From NCBI GenBank assembly GCA_937937585.1, contig CALDCB010000011.1, positions 186,001 through 250,000 on the forward strand: a DNA stretch of 64,000 nt, in the 5' to 3' direction. Positions 16,956 through 26,315 of this stretch are shown piece by piece (the stretch's first letter is position 1; every line of letters begins with the position of its first letter). Below the pieces are notes generated by a model. It was given only the letters and a program-made list of their open reading frames with translations, was not told where the DNA came from and did no database searches. This stretch comes from an uncultured Coriobacteriaceae bacterium. GTDB taxonomy: Bacteria; Actinomycetota; Coriobacteriia; Coriobacteriales; Eggerthellaceae. Both the position numbers and the translations under genes were made by a program.

Positions 16956-18638
16956 ATGGCAGAGTTCATCTACCAAATGCACAAGTCACGCAAGGCCCAT
17001 GGCGATAAAGTCATCCTTGACGACGTCACGATGGCTTTCTACCCCGGCGCGAAAATCGGCGTCGTAGGCCCCAATGGCATGGGCAAGTCCACCCTGCTCA
17101 AAATCATGGCGGGCATCGAAGAAGTTTCCAACGGCGATGCAAAGCTCACGCCGGGCTACTCGGTTGGCATCCTGCTTCAGGAGCCTCCGCTGGACGACAC
17201 CAAAACCGTTAAGGAAAATGTGGAGGAGGCATTCGCCGACACCATCGCGAAAATCGCCCGCTTCAACGAGGTTTCCAGCGAGATGGGCAATCCCGACGCC
17301 GACTTCGATGCGCTGATGGAGGAAATGGGCCGCCTGCAGGACGAAATCGATGCAGCCAACGGCTGGGACCTGGACAGCCAGCTTTCCCAGGCAATGGACG
17401 CGCTTCAGTGCCCCGACCCCGACGAGACGGTCGACCACCTTTCCGGCGGCGAGCGCAGGCGCGTCGCTCTGTGCAAGCTTCTTCTTGAAGCCCCCGACCT
17501 GCTTCTTCTTGACGAGCCTACCAACCACCTCGACGCCGAGAGCGTTCTGTGGCTCGAGCAGTTCCTGAAGAACTACCAGGGCGCCGTCCTGGCCGTCACC
17601 CACGACCGTTACTTCTTGGACAACGTCGCCGAGTGGATCTGCGAGGTCGACCGCGGCACTCTTTACCCCTACAAGGGCAACTACTCCACGTATCTCGAGA
17701 CCAAGGCCGCACGTCTGGAGTCCCAGGGGCAGCAAGACCAACGTCGCGCAAAGAAGATGAAGTCCGAACTGGAATGGGTCCGCAGCTCCCCGAAAGCCCG
17801 TCAGGCAAAGAACAAAGCTCGTCTTGAGGCTTACGAGCGCATGGCATCCGAAGCCGAAGCCCAGAAGCGCAACGTCGACTACACCGAGATCAACATCCCC
17901 GTCGGCCCGCGTCTGGGATCGAAGGTCATTACCGCCGAACACCTGCACAAGGCTTTCGGCGACCGTGTTCTCATTGACGACCTGTCCTTTGATTTGCCGC
18001 GCAACGGCATCGTCGGTGTCATCGGCCCGAACGGCGTTGGCAAATCCACCCTGTTCAAGATGATCGTCGGCCTTGAGCAGCCCACCTCGGGCGCGCTGGA
18101 AATCGGTGAAACCGCGAAGATCTCTTACGTCGACCAGATGCGCGCCGGCCTTGACGGCGACAAGAATGTCTGGGAAGTCGTTTCCGGCGGCCTTGATCAC
18201 ATGATGGTTGGTGAAACCGAGGTTCCCAGCCGCGCCTACGTTGCCGCATTCGGCTTCAAGGGCTCCGATCAGCAGAAGCCCGCCAACGTGCTCTCCGGCG
18301 GCGAACGAAACCGCCTGAACCTCGCCCTTACGCTTTCTCAGGGAGGAAACCTGCTGCTTCTTGACGAGCCCACCAACGACCTCGACACCGAGACCATGGA
18401 AAGCTTGGAGGAAGCCCTGCTCAAGTTCCCTGGCTGCGCCGTTATCACCAGCCACGACCGCTGGTTCCTCGACCGCATTGCCACCCATATCCTTGCATGG
18501 GAAGGCACTGACGAAAACCCTGGCGCATGGTACTGGTACGAAGGGAACTTCGCCGATTACCAGAAGAACCGCATCGAGCGCCTGGGTGCCGAGGCTTCGA
18601 AGCCGCACCGCATCCATCGCAAGCTCACGCGCGATTAA
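16956..18638 (+). CDS. ettA: ABC-F protein EttA, energy-dependent translational throttle
   Basis: A 560-residue soluble protein with two tandem ABC ATPase domains and no membrane helices. Walker A motifs are GPNGMGKS (38-45) and GPNGVGKS in the second half; signatures are LSGGERRR and LSGGERNR. Between them is the short charged linker (RRAKKMKSELEWVRSSPKARQAK region) characteristic of EttA, which contacts the ribosomal E-site tRNA. EttA gates the first elongation cycle by sensing the ATP/ADP ratio. Length is close to the E. coli protein (555). CAGGAG gives the ribosome site. Other ABC-F subtypes are less likely given the arm and linker length. Confidence 0.92.
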   Translation: MAEFIYQMHKSRKAHGDKVILDDVTMAFYPGAKIGVVGPNGMGKSTLLKIMAGIEEVSNGDAKLTPGYSVGILLQEPPLDDTKTVKENVEEAFADTIAKIARFNEVSSEMGNPDADFDALMEEMGRLQDEIDAANGWDLDSQLSQAMDALQCPDPDETVDHLSGGERRRVALCKLLLEAPDLLLLDEPTNHLDAESVLWLEQFLKNYQGAVLAVTHDRYFLDNVAEWICEVDRGTLYPYKGNYSTYLETKAARLESQGQQDQRRAKKMKSELEWVRSSPKARQAKNKARLEAYERMASEAEAQKRNVDYTEINIPVGPRLGSKVITAEHLHKAFGDRVLIDDLSFDLPRNGIVGVIGPNGVGKSTLFKMIVGLEQPTSGALEIGETAKISYVDQMRAGLDGDKNVWEVVSGGLDHMMVGETEVPSRAYVAAFGFKGSDQQKPANVLSGGERNRLNLALTLSQGGNLLLLDEPTNDLDTETMESLEEALLKFPGCAVITSHDRWFLDRIATHILAWEGTDENPGAWYWYEGNFADYQKNRIERLGAEASKPHRIHRKLTRD

Positions 18639-18656
18639 ATCGCACTCGCTTTCGAC

Positions 18657-18685
18657 CGGCACTTACCCAAGGTGCCGGCTTTTTC
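18657..18685 (+). terminator. ettA terminator
   Basis: Stem CCGGCAC/GTGCCGG with a 9-nt loop, then C and TTTTT. Confidence 0.85.
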
Positions 18686-18709
18686 TTTCCATAAAACCCT
18701 CGGACACGA

Positions 18710-18743
18710 AAAACCCTGCCCGCTCATTGCGGACAGGGTTTTC
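18710..18743 (-). terminator. Terminator of the oxidoreductase gene
   Basis: A 9-bp stem (AAAACCCTG and complement) with an inner CCGC/GCGG stem; the minus strand ends in a T5 tract. Confidence 0.85.
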
Positions 18744-18765
18744 AGCAATCAATATGCGATGCTGC

Positions 18766-19437
18766 TTACTCGCAGGTAGCACCAACGCGCTGCTGGTAAT
18801 GGATACCGGACTCAGCCTCGTCAACGATGTCGGTTGCGTAGTCGTCGTAAGGCTTAACGTCATAGCCGTCAACCTTGAAGGTGCAGCTGGGGGACATGTA
18901 AATCCAGTTGCAGTCCTTACGCAGGCGCAGGCCAGCGAACACATCCTCCATAGAATGAGCGGTCAGAGCGGCATTGCCCGTGAAACCGCCATCGGTAGCG
19001 CTTTCAGCAGCCTTAAGGGACTCTGCACCAAACCAGCGAGTAAGGATGGCTTCCTTGCTGTACTCGCTGTGAACATGCTCGACGCCCTCGCCGAAGTAAC
19101 GAGCTGCGGTAGGATCGCCCTGCCAGTTGCCCTCGCCGCCAACGATAAGGAACTTAGCGTCGGTGCCGGCAACCAGGTCGCACACATGCATGACATACTT
19201 GAAATGCTTGGCGATAAGCTGATCTGCCCAAATGCCGTTGGCATCGATAACCACGTCGAAGCCAGCCAGATCTTCCTTGGTAAGATCCATCGGCTCCTTC
19301 TTAACGACCTGAGAGGCAACAGTGGTGTTGTCGTTGACAACGAACACAGTCACGTCGTTACCGCGCTTGATGGCCTCTTTGACGATCGGACGGCCATAGT
19401 GACCATTTGCGGCGATTACTGCGATCTTCTTTGCCAT
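18766..19437 (-). CDS. NAD(P)-binding Rossmann protein (NmrA-like), paralogue A
   Basis: A 223-residue single Rossmann-domain protein: KIAVIAANGHYGRPIVKEA at the N-terminus is the nucleotide-binding turn, VTVFVVNDNT follows the second strand, and LIVGGEGNW a later strand. It resembles the NAD(P)H-binding / NADH-flavin reductase-like group of atypical short-chain dehydrogenases. The nucleotide motif AANGHYG differs from the canonical GxxGxxG. It is followed downstream by its own terminator. A close paralogue lies immediately upstream at 19609-20286, and both end in the same SGIHYQQR region. The substrate is unknown. Confidence 0.75.
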   Translation of the reverse strand: MAKKIAVIAANGHYGRPIVKEAIKRGNDVTVFVVNDNTTVASQVVKKEPMDLTKEDLAGFDVVIDANGIWADQLIAKHFKYVMHVCDLVAGTDAKFLIVGGEGNWQGDPTAARYFGEGVEHVHSEYSKEAILTRWFGAESLKAAESATDGGFTGNAALTAHSMEDVFAGLRLRKDCNWIYMSPSCTFKVDGYDVKPYDDYATDIVDEAESGIHYQQRVGATCE

Positions 19438-19608
19438 GCCTTTTCCTTTCCTCTTCCGGACAACCCGGATTTTGCATCGGAAACGCCCCGAATAAGGTAT
19501 TGCGTTTCGTCCGCCTTTCTCCTACAAGTTGGATTGTACCCCACTTTCGGCTGCTGAATCGAAGGATATCGAAAGGGATCCTACCGTTCGCCGAATGGCG
19601 TTATGCCG

Positions 19609-20286
19609 TTAGTCGCACGTCACGCCGATTCGCTGCTGGTAATGAATACCCGACTCGATCTCGTCAACAACGTCGACAGCATAGTCGTCATAAGCTGCAA
19701 CCGACTGACCGGCAACAGTGAAGTCGCACGACGGGGACATGTAAATCCAATTGACGTCCTTACGCTTCTTCAAGCCCTCGAACACGGACTCCATGCTTGC
19801 GGGGCGATCGCCGAAAGAGTCGGTGAAACCATCGTCCACCAACGGAGCAAGACCACTCATGAAAGAGTCGCTGCCAAACCACTTGGTAAGGATCGCACGA
19901 TTGGCGTTGTACTCGTCGTGCTCGTGAACGGTGCCCTGGCCAAACCAGCGTGCCAGGGTGGAGTCATCGTAAGACGTGCCCTCGCCACCGACGATGACGA
20001 GTTTCGCATCGGTGCCAGAAAGGCAGTCGCAAAAATGGAAGAGCGCTGCGTAGTGATTCGGCAGGAGCTCGTCAGTCCAAGCGCCGCCCGCATCGACCAC
20101 TGCGTCGAAGCCCGCAAGGTCTTCCTTGGTAAGGTCCATGAACTGCTTCTGGACAACCTTGGAAGCAATGGTGGTGTTCTCATTCTGCACGAACACCGTC
20201 ACATCATTGCCCCTTTTGATGGCCTCTTTGACGATAGGGCGCCCAGAAGGGCTGTTGGCTGCGATCACTGCGATTTTCTTGCTCAT
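19609..20286 (-). CDS. NAD(P)-binding Rossmann protein (NmrA-like), paralogue B
   Basis: A 225-residue paralogue of the neighbouring gene at 18766-19437. Shared blocks run from start to end: KKIAVIAAN, GRPIVKEAIKRGNDVTVFV, FMDLTKEDLAGFD against PMDLTKEDLAGFD, and ESGIHYQQR. They are alike at well over half of positions by eye, so this is a tandem duplication that has diverged. The middle differs most (WTDELLPNHYAALFHFCD against WADQLIAKHFKYVMHVCD), which may mean different substrates. Both carry good ribosome sites and are about 170 bp apart, so each may have its own promoter. The reaction is not known. Confidence 0.75.
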   Translation of the reverse strand: MSKKIAVIAANSPSGRPIVKEAIKRGNDVTVFVQNENTTIASKVVQKQFMDLTKEDLAGFDAVVDAGGAWTDELLPNHYAALFHFCDCLSGTDAKLVIVGGEGTSYDDSTLARWFGQGTVHEHDEYNANRAILTKWFGSDSFMSGLAPLVDDGFTDSFGDRPASMESVFEGLKKRKDVNWIYMSPSCDFTVAGQSVAAYDDYAVDVVDEIESGIHYQQRIGVTCD

Positions 20287-20325
20287 CGATCCTATCCTTT
20301 CGTCTCTTCATGCTTGACTGCATGC

Positions 20326-20361
20326 GGCACCGAGGAACCGTCGCATCGGTTCCTCGGTGCC
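20326..20361. other. 15-bp perfect hairpin between cydC-like and paralogue B genes
   Basis: Arms GGCACCGAGGAACCG and complement with a 6-nt loop, 40 bp upstream of the paralogue B start. No T run follows on either strand. It could be a weak terminator of the ABC exporter operon or a leader structure. Confidence 0.55.
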
Positions 20362-20436
20362 CTTCAAACTACGTTGAGACAACTTTAACGCTTTTGCATC
20401 GGATAGTGCAGGGGTTACCTTAAAGTGATCGGGTCA

Positions 20437-22092
20437 TTAGCTCACGCGACCAGAGTTCATGCTGATCAGACAATCAACAATGCCCATTGTTGACGCCCGA
20501 TGAGAAACCAGGATCACTGTGCGCTTGCCATGCTCGTTGACAAGGCTCCTCAAAATCGCAGCCTCATTGAGCGAGTCGAGATTGCTGGTAGGCTCATCGA
20601 GCAACAGGAACGGCGAATCATGAAGGAACGCGCGCGCCAAACCCAATCGCTGACGCTCGCCTCCCGAAAGCGTGTCGCCCAATTCGCCGACCATGGTGTC
20701 GTAGCCCTTTGGGAGCGTCAGGATGAAGTCGTGAATAGAGGCCGCCTTGCACGCCGCCTCAATCTGAAATTGATCAGCATCGGGCTTGGCAATCAGCAGA
20801 TTGTCGCGAATGGTATCGTGAAACAGGAAGGTATCCTGCTCGACAAGAGCCTCATTATCCCTCAGCGAAGCCGTGTTCACGCCACGAAGATCTTCGCCTG
20901 AGATGCGCACCTCACCGGAGTCGGGATCCCAAAATCGCATGAACAGCCTGCACAGCGTGCTTTTTCCGCTGCCGCTTTTACCGGCGATCCCAAGAATCTC
21001 ACCTGGACGAACCGCAACGGAAACGTTTTCGAGAATCCGCTCATCGTCGTATGAGAAATCGATATTGCACGCTTCCGCACCATCAAAAGAAACATCGACG
21101 CCATCCGCCTGCTCGACGACAACTGGCTCCTCGTCGAGAATATCAAGCACGCGCGAACCCGAGGCAAGCGTGCCCTGCAAGGTCGATCCTAACGCAGCAA
21201 GAGCCGCCGTCGGGCCGAACGAACTGAATAAAGCCACCGTCGCAACGACAACCGCCTCGCCCGAAACCATGCCCCGTTGAAACAATAGAACGCCCACGAT
21301 CAGCTGCGCGACGCTAAAAACAATCACGACGGCATTCGATGCGGCAGCGCCCGTAGCCCCTTTGTCGCTCTGGCGCTTCTGCGCGGCAACAAGCCGATCA
21401 GAAAGACGATTGAGCTCGCTCACGCGCACCTCGCCCGAATTGAACTGCAGCACTTCGCGCAAACCGCGAAGGCTGTCCAGCACGTATCCGGAAAGCGCGC
21501 CCGCCATCTGTCGGCCTTCAATCCCCACGGTCCCCATTGTCCTATTAATGAGCAGCGGCATGAGCAAGCCCACCGCGAGATAAGCCGCAAGGGCCACCAA
21601 CCCGAAAACGGGATGCAACGAACCTAGGAAGAAGATCATGCAGACGCTAGTTATAAGCGCGATGCAAACCGGCGAGATCGTGTGAGCGTAAAACACCTCA
21701 AGAAGCTCGATATCGGCTGTCAGGCGCGAAATCAAGTCGCCCTTATCGGCACCGGCGAGCTTCGCCGGAGCAAGCTTGCGAAGGGCTCCGAAAACCCTGC
21801 TGCGAATATTTGCGAGCAGCGTGAACGCGATGTAGTGATTACAGGTCTGCTCGACATAATGAAGAACGCCACGAAGGATCGCGATAACCACCAAAGCGAC
21901 TGCAGCACCCGACAGCGTGAACGCGAAATCCCCCGTCGCAATATCGCAAGCTACCCATACAGCGATAACGGGAAGGAACGTCGCGCACAAATGCCCTACA
22001 GCCCCCGTCGTGACGGCAAGAGCCATGTATCCGGCCAAGGGTTTCACCAGGCCGATCATCCGTTTCATAACGGAGAACCCGCTGCGCTTCAT
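20437..22092 (-). CDS. cydC: ABC exporter half-transporter, CydC-like
   Basis: A 551-residue fusion of a six-helix membrane domain (about residues 15-300) and an ATPase domain (about 335-551). Walker A is GKSGSGKST, the signature LSGGERQRLGLARAFL, and Walker B FLLLDEPTSN. It pairs with the upstream CydD-like gene, whose stop overlaps its start by 4 bp, as is usual for heterodimeric CydDC exporters. CydDC moves thiols or haem-related molecules across the membrane and is needed for cytochrome bd assembly; cydAB is not in the window. A general lipid or drug exporter pair is the alternative. Confidence 0.75.
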   Translation of the reverse strand: MKRSGFSVMKRMIGLVKPLAGYMALAVTTGAVGHLCATFLPVIAVWVACDIATGDFAFTLSGAAVALVVIAILRGVLHYVEQTCNHYIAFTLLANIRSRVFGALRKLAPAKLAGADKGDLISRLTADIELLEVFYAHTISPVCIALITSVCMIFFLGSLHPVFGLVALAAYLAVGLLMPLLINRTMGTVGIEGRQMAGALSGYVLDSLRGLREVLQFNSGEVRVSELNRLSDRLVAAQKRQSDKGATGAAASNAVVIVFSVAQLIVGVLLFQRGMVSGEAVVVATVALFSSFGPTAALAALGSTLQGTLASGSRVLDILDEEPVVVEQADGVDVSFDGAEACNIDFSYDDERILENVSVAVRPGEILGIAGKSGSGKSTLCRLFMRFWDPDSGEVRISGEDLRGVNTASLRDNEALVEQDTFLFHDTIRDNLLIAKPDADQFQIEAACKAASIHDFILTLPKGYDTMVGELGDTLSGGERQRLGLARAFLHDSPFLLLDEPTSNLDSLNEAAILRSLVNEHGKRTVILVSHRASTMGIVDCLISMNSGRVS

Positions 22093-23846
22093 GCGCGCTC
22101 ACCTCCTTTCGTGGTCTGCCCATCGATCGAAGCGACCCTGAACGCCTCCAGTTCAGATTGCTGCTCCCATAGATTGCGGTAGGTCTCGCAGCGCTCAAGA
22201 AGCTGCTCGTGCGTACCGCGCCCCGCAACCGATCCGCGATCGATCGCGTAAACAACGTCCGCGCCAACCACGTTGGCAAGTCGATGGGAGATGCAGATCA
22301 CCGCATGGTTCTGAGACAAGCGCCCAACAACCGCCATGATGGCTTCCTCGCTTTCGACGTCGATGTTGCTTGTGGCCTCGTCGAAAATGAAGATCGGCGT
22401 ATCGTGAAGGAGCGCCCGCGCCAATGAAAGTCGCTGACGCTGGCCTCCTGACAAGTTCGCAGCTTCGCCTTCCAGTTGCGTGTCCAAACCCTCCTGCGCG
22501 CGAAGAAACGCGCCGAGTGCGCATTCGTCGAGCACCCGCCACATCTCGTCGTCGCTGGCATCGGGTTTCACTAAAAGCAGGTTGTCGCGCACGCTGCCGC
22601 GGAACAAATACGCGTTCAAACCAACATAAGTCACCAAATCGCTCAAGCTGTCAGCAGCGATTTCGCGAAGCTCGTCATTGCCGCAGCAAATCGATCCTTT
22701 ATACGAATCATCCGCACCGGTAAGCAACATGGCGATCGTCGATTTCCCGCTTCCGCTGGCTCCGACGATTCCAACCAACCCCTTATCGGGAACCACCAGA
22801 TCAACATCGTGAAGCACATCGTTTTGATCGTCGTACGAATATGAAACGCCCCGCATGACGGGCCGGCAATCGCAAGATACGCGAGCCACCTTCCCCGAAG
22901 GTTCGGGGAGTTCAAGCATGTTGAAGATGCGCCGAGAAGAAGCCATGCCATTCATTGCAACATGAAAGAACGAGCCGAGCTGACGCATGGGGACGAAGAA
23001 GCTCGACGAGACGAGGGCAACGAACAGGAACTGGAGCATCGTCACTTTGCCGGAAGACAACGCGAACAAGCACACGATCATTCCCGCAGCCGCGCCGCCA
23101 AGCGCCACGACGTCCATCACGATGATGGAATTGAGCTGCATGCGCAGCACCTTCATGGTCACCACGCGAAAGCGCTCCGATTCCTCATCCATGGCCCTAT
23201 GACGCAACGCGTCGCTTCGGTAAATCTTAAGCGTCGAGAGACCCTGCAGGTTTTCAAGGAATCCGTCGCCAAGTGTCACGTACTCATCGAGATAACTGCC
23301 TAAAAGCTTGCGGGCAAAACCTTGGATAGCGCCTATGATCAAAGGGATCATCGGAACGAACACCAGCAACACCAAAGCCGTTGCAAGATCAATCGGTGCG
23401 ATGACCAGGAACAACGTAAGAGGCGCCACCACCGAGTAAATCAGCTGCGGCAGATATTGACCGAAATACGACTCCAGCTGCTCGGTGCCATCAACGGCCA
23501 TTTGAACGACATCCGCCGTGCTGACATGCCTGGTGTAACTGGGCCCCATTCGGAGCAACTTTCGATACAGCGTCTCGCGAAGGGATCGCTTCACATCGCA
23601 TGCAGCCTTAAACTTGAACGAAGAAGACACCTTCGTGGACAACGCCTTTAAAACGAGCGAAGCGACGCAGGCAAGAAGGGCAATCTGCGGCGAAATGAAA
23701 GCCGAACCAAGAACCAAAGATAGAAACCCAACCACACCCAGCACCAGCAAGATGTCGCCAATTAGGCCTACCCACATGAACAAAACCGCAATGACCACAT
23801 TGCGCAGCGCTCCAGGCGCCAAAGCAAGTAACTTCTTATCGAACAC
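22089..23846 (-). CDS. cydD: ABC exporter half-transporter, CydD-like
   Basis: A 585-residue half-transporter with membrane domain (about residues 10-300) and ATPase domain (about 340-585). Walker A is GASGSGKST, the signature NLSGGQRQRLSLARALL, and the switch His lies in ICISHRL. It is the first gene of a two-gene operon and its ATGA overlaps the CydC-like start, so translation is coupled. The membrane domain is typical of the CydD branch (HVSTADVVQMAVDGTEQLESY), though sequence alone does not prove thiol export. The promoter should lie in the 240-bp AT-rich region before it, which has no other gene. Confidence 0.75.
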   Translation of the reverse strand: MFDKKLLALAPGALRNVVIAVLFMWVGLIGDILLVLGVVGFLSLVLGSAFISPQIALLACVASLVLKALSTKVSSSFKFKAACDVKRSLRETLYRKLLRMGPSYTRHVSTADVVQMAVDGTEQLESYFGQYLPQLIYSVVAPLTLFLVIAPIDLATALVLLVFVPMIPLIIGAIQGFARKLLGSYLDEYVTLGDGFLENLQGLSTLKIYRSDALRHRAMDEESERFRVVTMKVLRMQLNSIIVMDVVALGGAAAGMIVCLFALSSGKVTMLQFLFVALVSSSFFVPMRQLGSFFHVAMNGMASSRRIFNMLELPEPSGKVARVSCDCRPVMRGVSYSYDDQNDVLHDVDLVVPDKGLVGIVGASGSGKSTIAMLLTGADDSYKGSICCGNDELREIAADSLSDLVTYVGLNAYLFRGSVRDNLLLVKPDASDDEMWRVLDECALGAFLRAQEGLDTQLEGEAANLSGGQRQRLSLARALLHDTPIFIFDEATSNIDVESEEAIMAVVGRLSQNHAVICISHRLANVVGADVVYAIDRGSVAGRGTHEQLLERCETYRNLWEQQSELEAFRVASIDGQTTKGGERA

Positions 23847-23992
23847 GAAAACCCCTCTTCATAGCCCGATAGCCGAACATCGAGCACAAACTCAACTAAG
23901 TGCGTCTAGACGAACACAGTTAGATGTGACATATGATGTTTACCTTAGCATACATTTTAAATGCCGCCCCAAGAAAGTTGCAGTAGGCTAAA

Positions 23993-24022
23993 AGAAAAGC
24001 ACCCCATCATATGATGGGGTGC
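23993..24022 (-). terminator. Terminator of the EF-G-like gene
   Basis: A 24-bp perfect palindrome (arms GCACCCCATCAT and complement, no spacer) followed on the minus strand by a T-rich tract. It is 72 bp past the EF-G-like stop. Confidence 0.85.
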
Positions 24023-24093
24023 CTCAAGAAGGATTTCATGCCCAAGCGCAACGCTGGCAAAAGGCAACGACCTATGTACACGAACAGCTAAAC

Positions 24094-26169
24094 CTATTTG
24101 TTGCCCTCGGCGCGTGCGGCCTGATACGCCTCGACCATCTTCTTCTGAACGTCAGCCGGAGCCTGCTCGTAACCCTCAACCTCGATCTCATACGAGCCGT
24201 TGCCTCGGGTCATGGAGCGAAGGTCGCGGGTATACGTGATGACCTCGGCATACGGCACGCGCACGATGATGACGGTCTGACCATGATCGGCAGAATCGGT
24301 GCCGATGATGCGTCCGCGCCTAGTGGAGATATCGCCCATTACAGCGCCGGCGAATTCCTCGGGAACCGTAACACGAAGATTGGCCATAGGCTCAAGCAAA
24401 ACAGGCTGGGCTTTCTCGCACGCAGCGCGGAAGCCGATGCGAGCCGCCGTCTTGAAAGCCATTTCATTCGAGTCCACGGCATGGTAACTGCCCTCGTAAA
24501 CGGCTGCCTTGAGGTCAACCATAGGATAGCCGGCAAGGAAGCCTTCGGCCATTGCCTCTTGGACGCCCTTGTCAACCGCGGGGATGTACGCACGCGGGAT
24601 GTGACCGCCGACGATCTCGTCGATGAACTCGTAGCCACCACCGGGATTCGGCTCAAGACGCAGCCAGCAATCGCCGAACTGGCCGGAACCGCCGGTCTGC
24701 TTCTTATGACGACCCTGAGCCTCGGCGACCGTGCGAATGGTCTCGCGATACGGAACACGCACAGGCACGATCTTAACCTCGATGCCAACTTGGCTCTTCA
24801 AGCGATTCAGCATGGTGTTGATCTGCTCGTCGCCCATAGCGGTAACGACGGTTTGATGGGTTTCCTCGTCGCGACGAACCAAGATCGTGGGATCATTCTC
24901 GGCAACGCGGGCAAGGAAGGCACCGAGCTTGTCCTCTTCCTTCTTGTTCGCAGCCTCGATGGCGATAGGATACTGCGGCGTCGGAATGGGCATGGGGGCA
25001 AGCTTCACCTTGCCGGAAAGCGAGAGCGTATCGCCCGGACGCGTGTCGGTGAGCTTCGGGATGATGATGATGTCGCCGGCCTTCGCGCTTTTAACGTCGT
25101 TGGACTCCTGGCCCATCATGATGTACAGATGGCCGACCCTGTCTTTCTTGCCCGTACGGGCATTGATGAGGTCTTGGCCAGGCTCAAGCACGCCAGAGAG
25201 GACCTTGACGTAGCTCAAGCGGCCAACGAACTGGTCGGCAACTGTCTTGAACACGAAACCCGCAGGCTCGCCCGTCTCGTCGATGGAAATCTTGCCCGCA
25301 TCGTCGGCAAGAGCGTACGCGCAATGCTGGCGCGGGTGCGGGAAGAAGGTGCAGATGTCTTCCATCAGTCCTTGAATGCCCTGCTTGATGATGGTGGAAC
25401 CAACGTAAACGGGAACGATGAGCTCTTGATTGATGGCCTTGCCCAGCAAGTCCTCGATCTCTTCCTGAGACAGAGGCTCGCCATCAAGGTACTTCATCAT
25501 CAGCTCTTCATCGGCCTCGGCAACGTTGTCGACAAGACGCTCGCGAGCGTTCTGCGCAGCATCGGCGTACTCAGCAGGGATGTCCTCAACACGCTCGACG
25601 ATGCCGCCCTTGTCGAAATAGCGGGCCTTCATGCGAACGATGTCGACAACGCCCCGGAAATCTTCCTGGACGCCGATCGGGATGGTAAGGGGGACCAGAC
25701 GAGAACCGAAACGCGCATGAAGCGTAGCCATGGAAATGTCGAAGTTGGCGTGCTCGCGGTCGATGTGATTGATGAACACGGCGCGGGAGATTTTCATGTC
25801 GGCTGCGGTCTGCCACAACTTGGTGGTCATGACCTGCGGACCCTCAACGGCGTCTACCACGAAGAGCGCCGTTTCGGCGGCATACATGGTGGCGATGGTG
25901 TCGCCGATGAAATCGGGATGGCCCGACGTATCAAGAAGGTTGATCTTGTAATTGCCGTACGGGATGGGGGCAATGGAGGTGCTGATGGTGAACTTGCGCC
26001 GGATCTCTTCCTCGTCGTAATCGAGGTACGATTTCCCGTCATGAGTCGTTCCCATTCGAGGAGTGCGACCCGAGACGTGCAGCATCGCCTCAGCAAGCGA
26101 TGTCTTGCCGGCGCCGTCTTGGCCGACAAGGACCACGTTTCTCACATGTTCGGGAGCAGGAGCTGCCAT
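24094..26169 (-). CDS. Elongation factor G-like GTPase (EF-G paralogue)
   Basis: A 691-residue five-domain EF-G homologue. The P-loop GQDGAGKTS opens the GTPase domain; domain IV and the C-terminal region (GVQEAMAEGFLAGYP, DSADHGQTVII) follow. The switch and specificity motifs are non-canonical: DTSGHPDF instead of DTPGHVDF, and NHIDRE in place of NKMDR. This is the EF-G-like (FusA2-type) branch, not the main translocase, and its role may be ribosome recycling, stress or drug protection. The start is the ATG at 26169 with AGAAGG 12 bases upstream; a TTG at 26181 abuts that site and is unlikely. It is not in an str operon. Confidence 0.85.
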   Translation of the reverse strand: MAAPAPEHVRNVVLVGQDGAGKTSLAEAMLHVSGRTPRMGTTHDGKSYLDYDEEEIRRKFTISTSIAPIPYGNYKINLLDTSGHPDFIGDTIATMYAAETALFVVDAVEGPQVMTTKLWQTAADMKISRAVFINHIDREHANFDISMATLHARFGSRLVPLTIPIGVQEDFRGVVDIVRMKARYFDKGGIVERVEDIPAEYADAAQNARERLVDNVAEADEELMMKYLDGEPLSQEEIEDLLGKAINQELIVPVYVGSTIIKQGIQGLMEDICTFFPHPRQHCAYALADDAGKISIDETGEPAGFVFKTVADQFVGRLSYVKVLSGVLEPGQDLINARTGKKDRVGHLYIMMGQESNDVKSAKAGDIIIIPKLTDTRPGDTLSLSGKVKLAPMPIPTPQYPIAIEAANKKEEDKLGAFLARVAENDPTILVRRDEETHQTVVTAMGDEQINTMLNRLKSQVGIEVKIVPVRVPYRETIRTVAEAQGRHKKQTGGSGQFGDCWLRLEPNPGGGYEFIDEIVGGHIPRAYIPAVDKGVQEAMAEGFLAGYPMVDLKAAVYEGSYHAVDSNEMAFKTAARIGFRAACEKAQPVLLEPMANLRVTVPEEFAGAVMGDISTRRGRIIGTDSADHGQTVIIVRVPYAEVITYTRDLRSMTRGNGSYEIEVEGYEQAPADVQKKMVEAYQAARAEGNK

Positions 26170-26315
26170 GATGACCACCAACCTTCTGATTCGCGACCTA
26201 AAAACATGCTCATGCGGGATGAGATGGACGCCGAGGTGGCATCAACCGACCCGCTCGTATGGTGAACAAGTTTAGCGCATTTGAAGGAATTGTGAAGTCA
26301 GAAGAAAAAGCGAGC

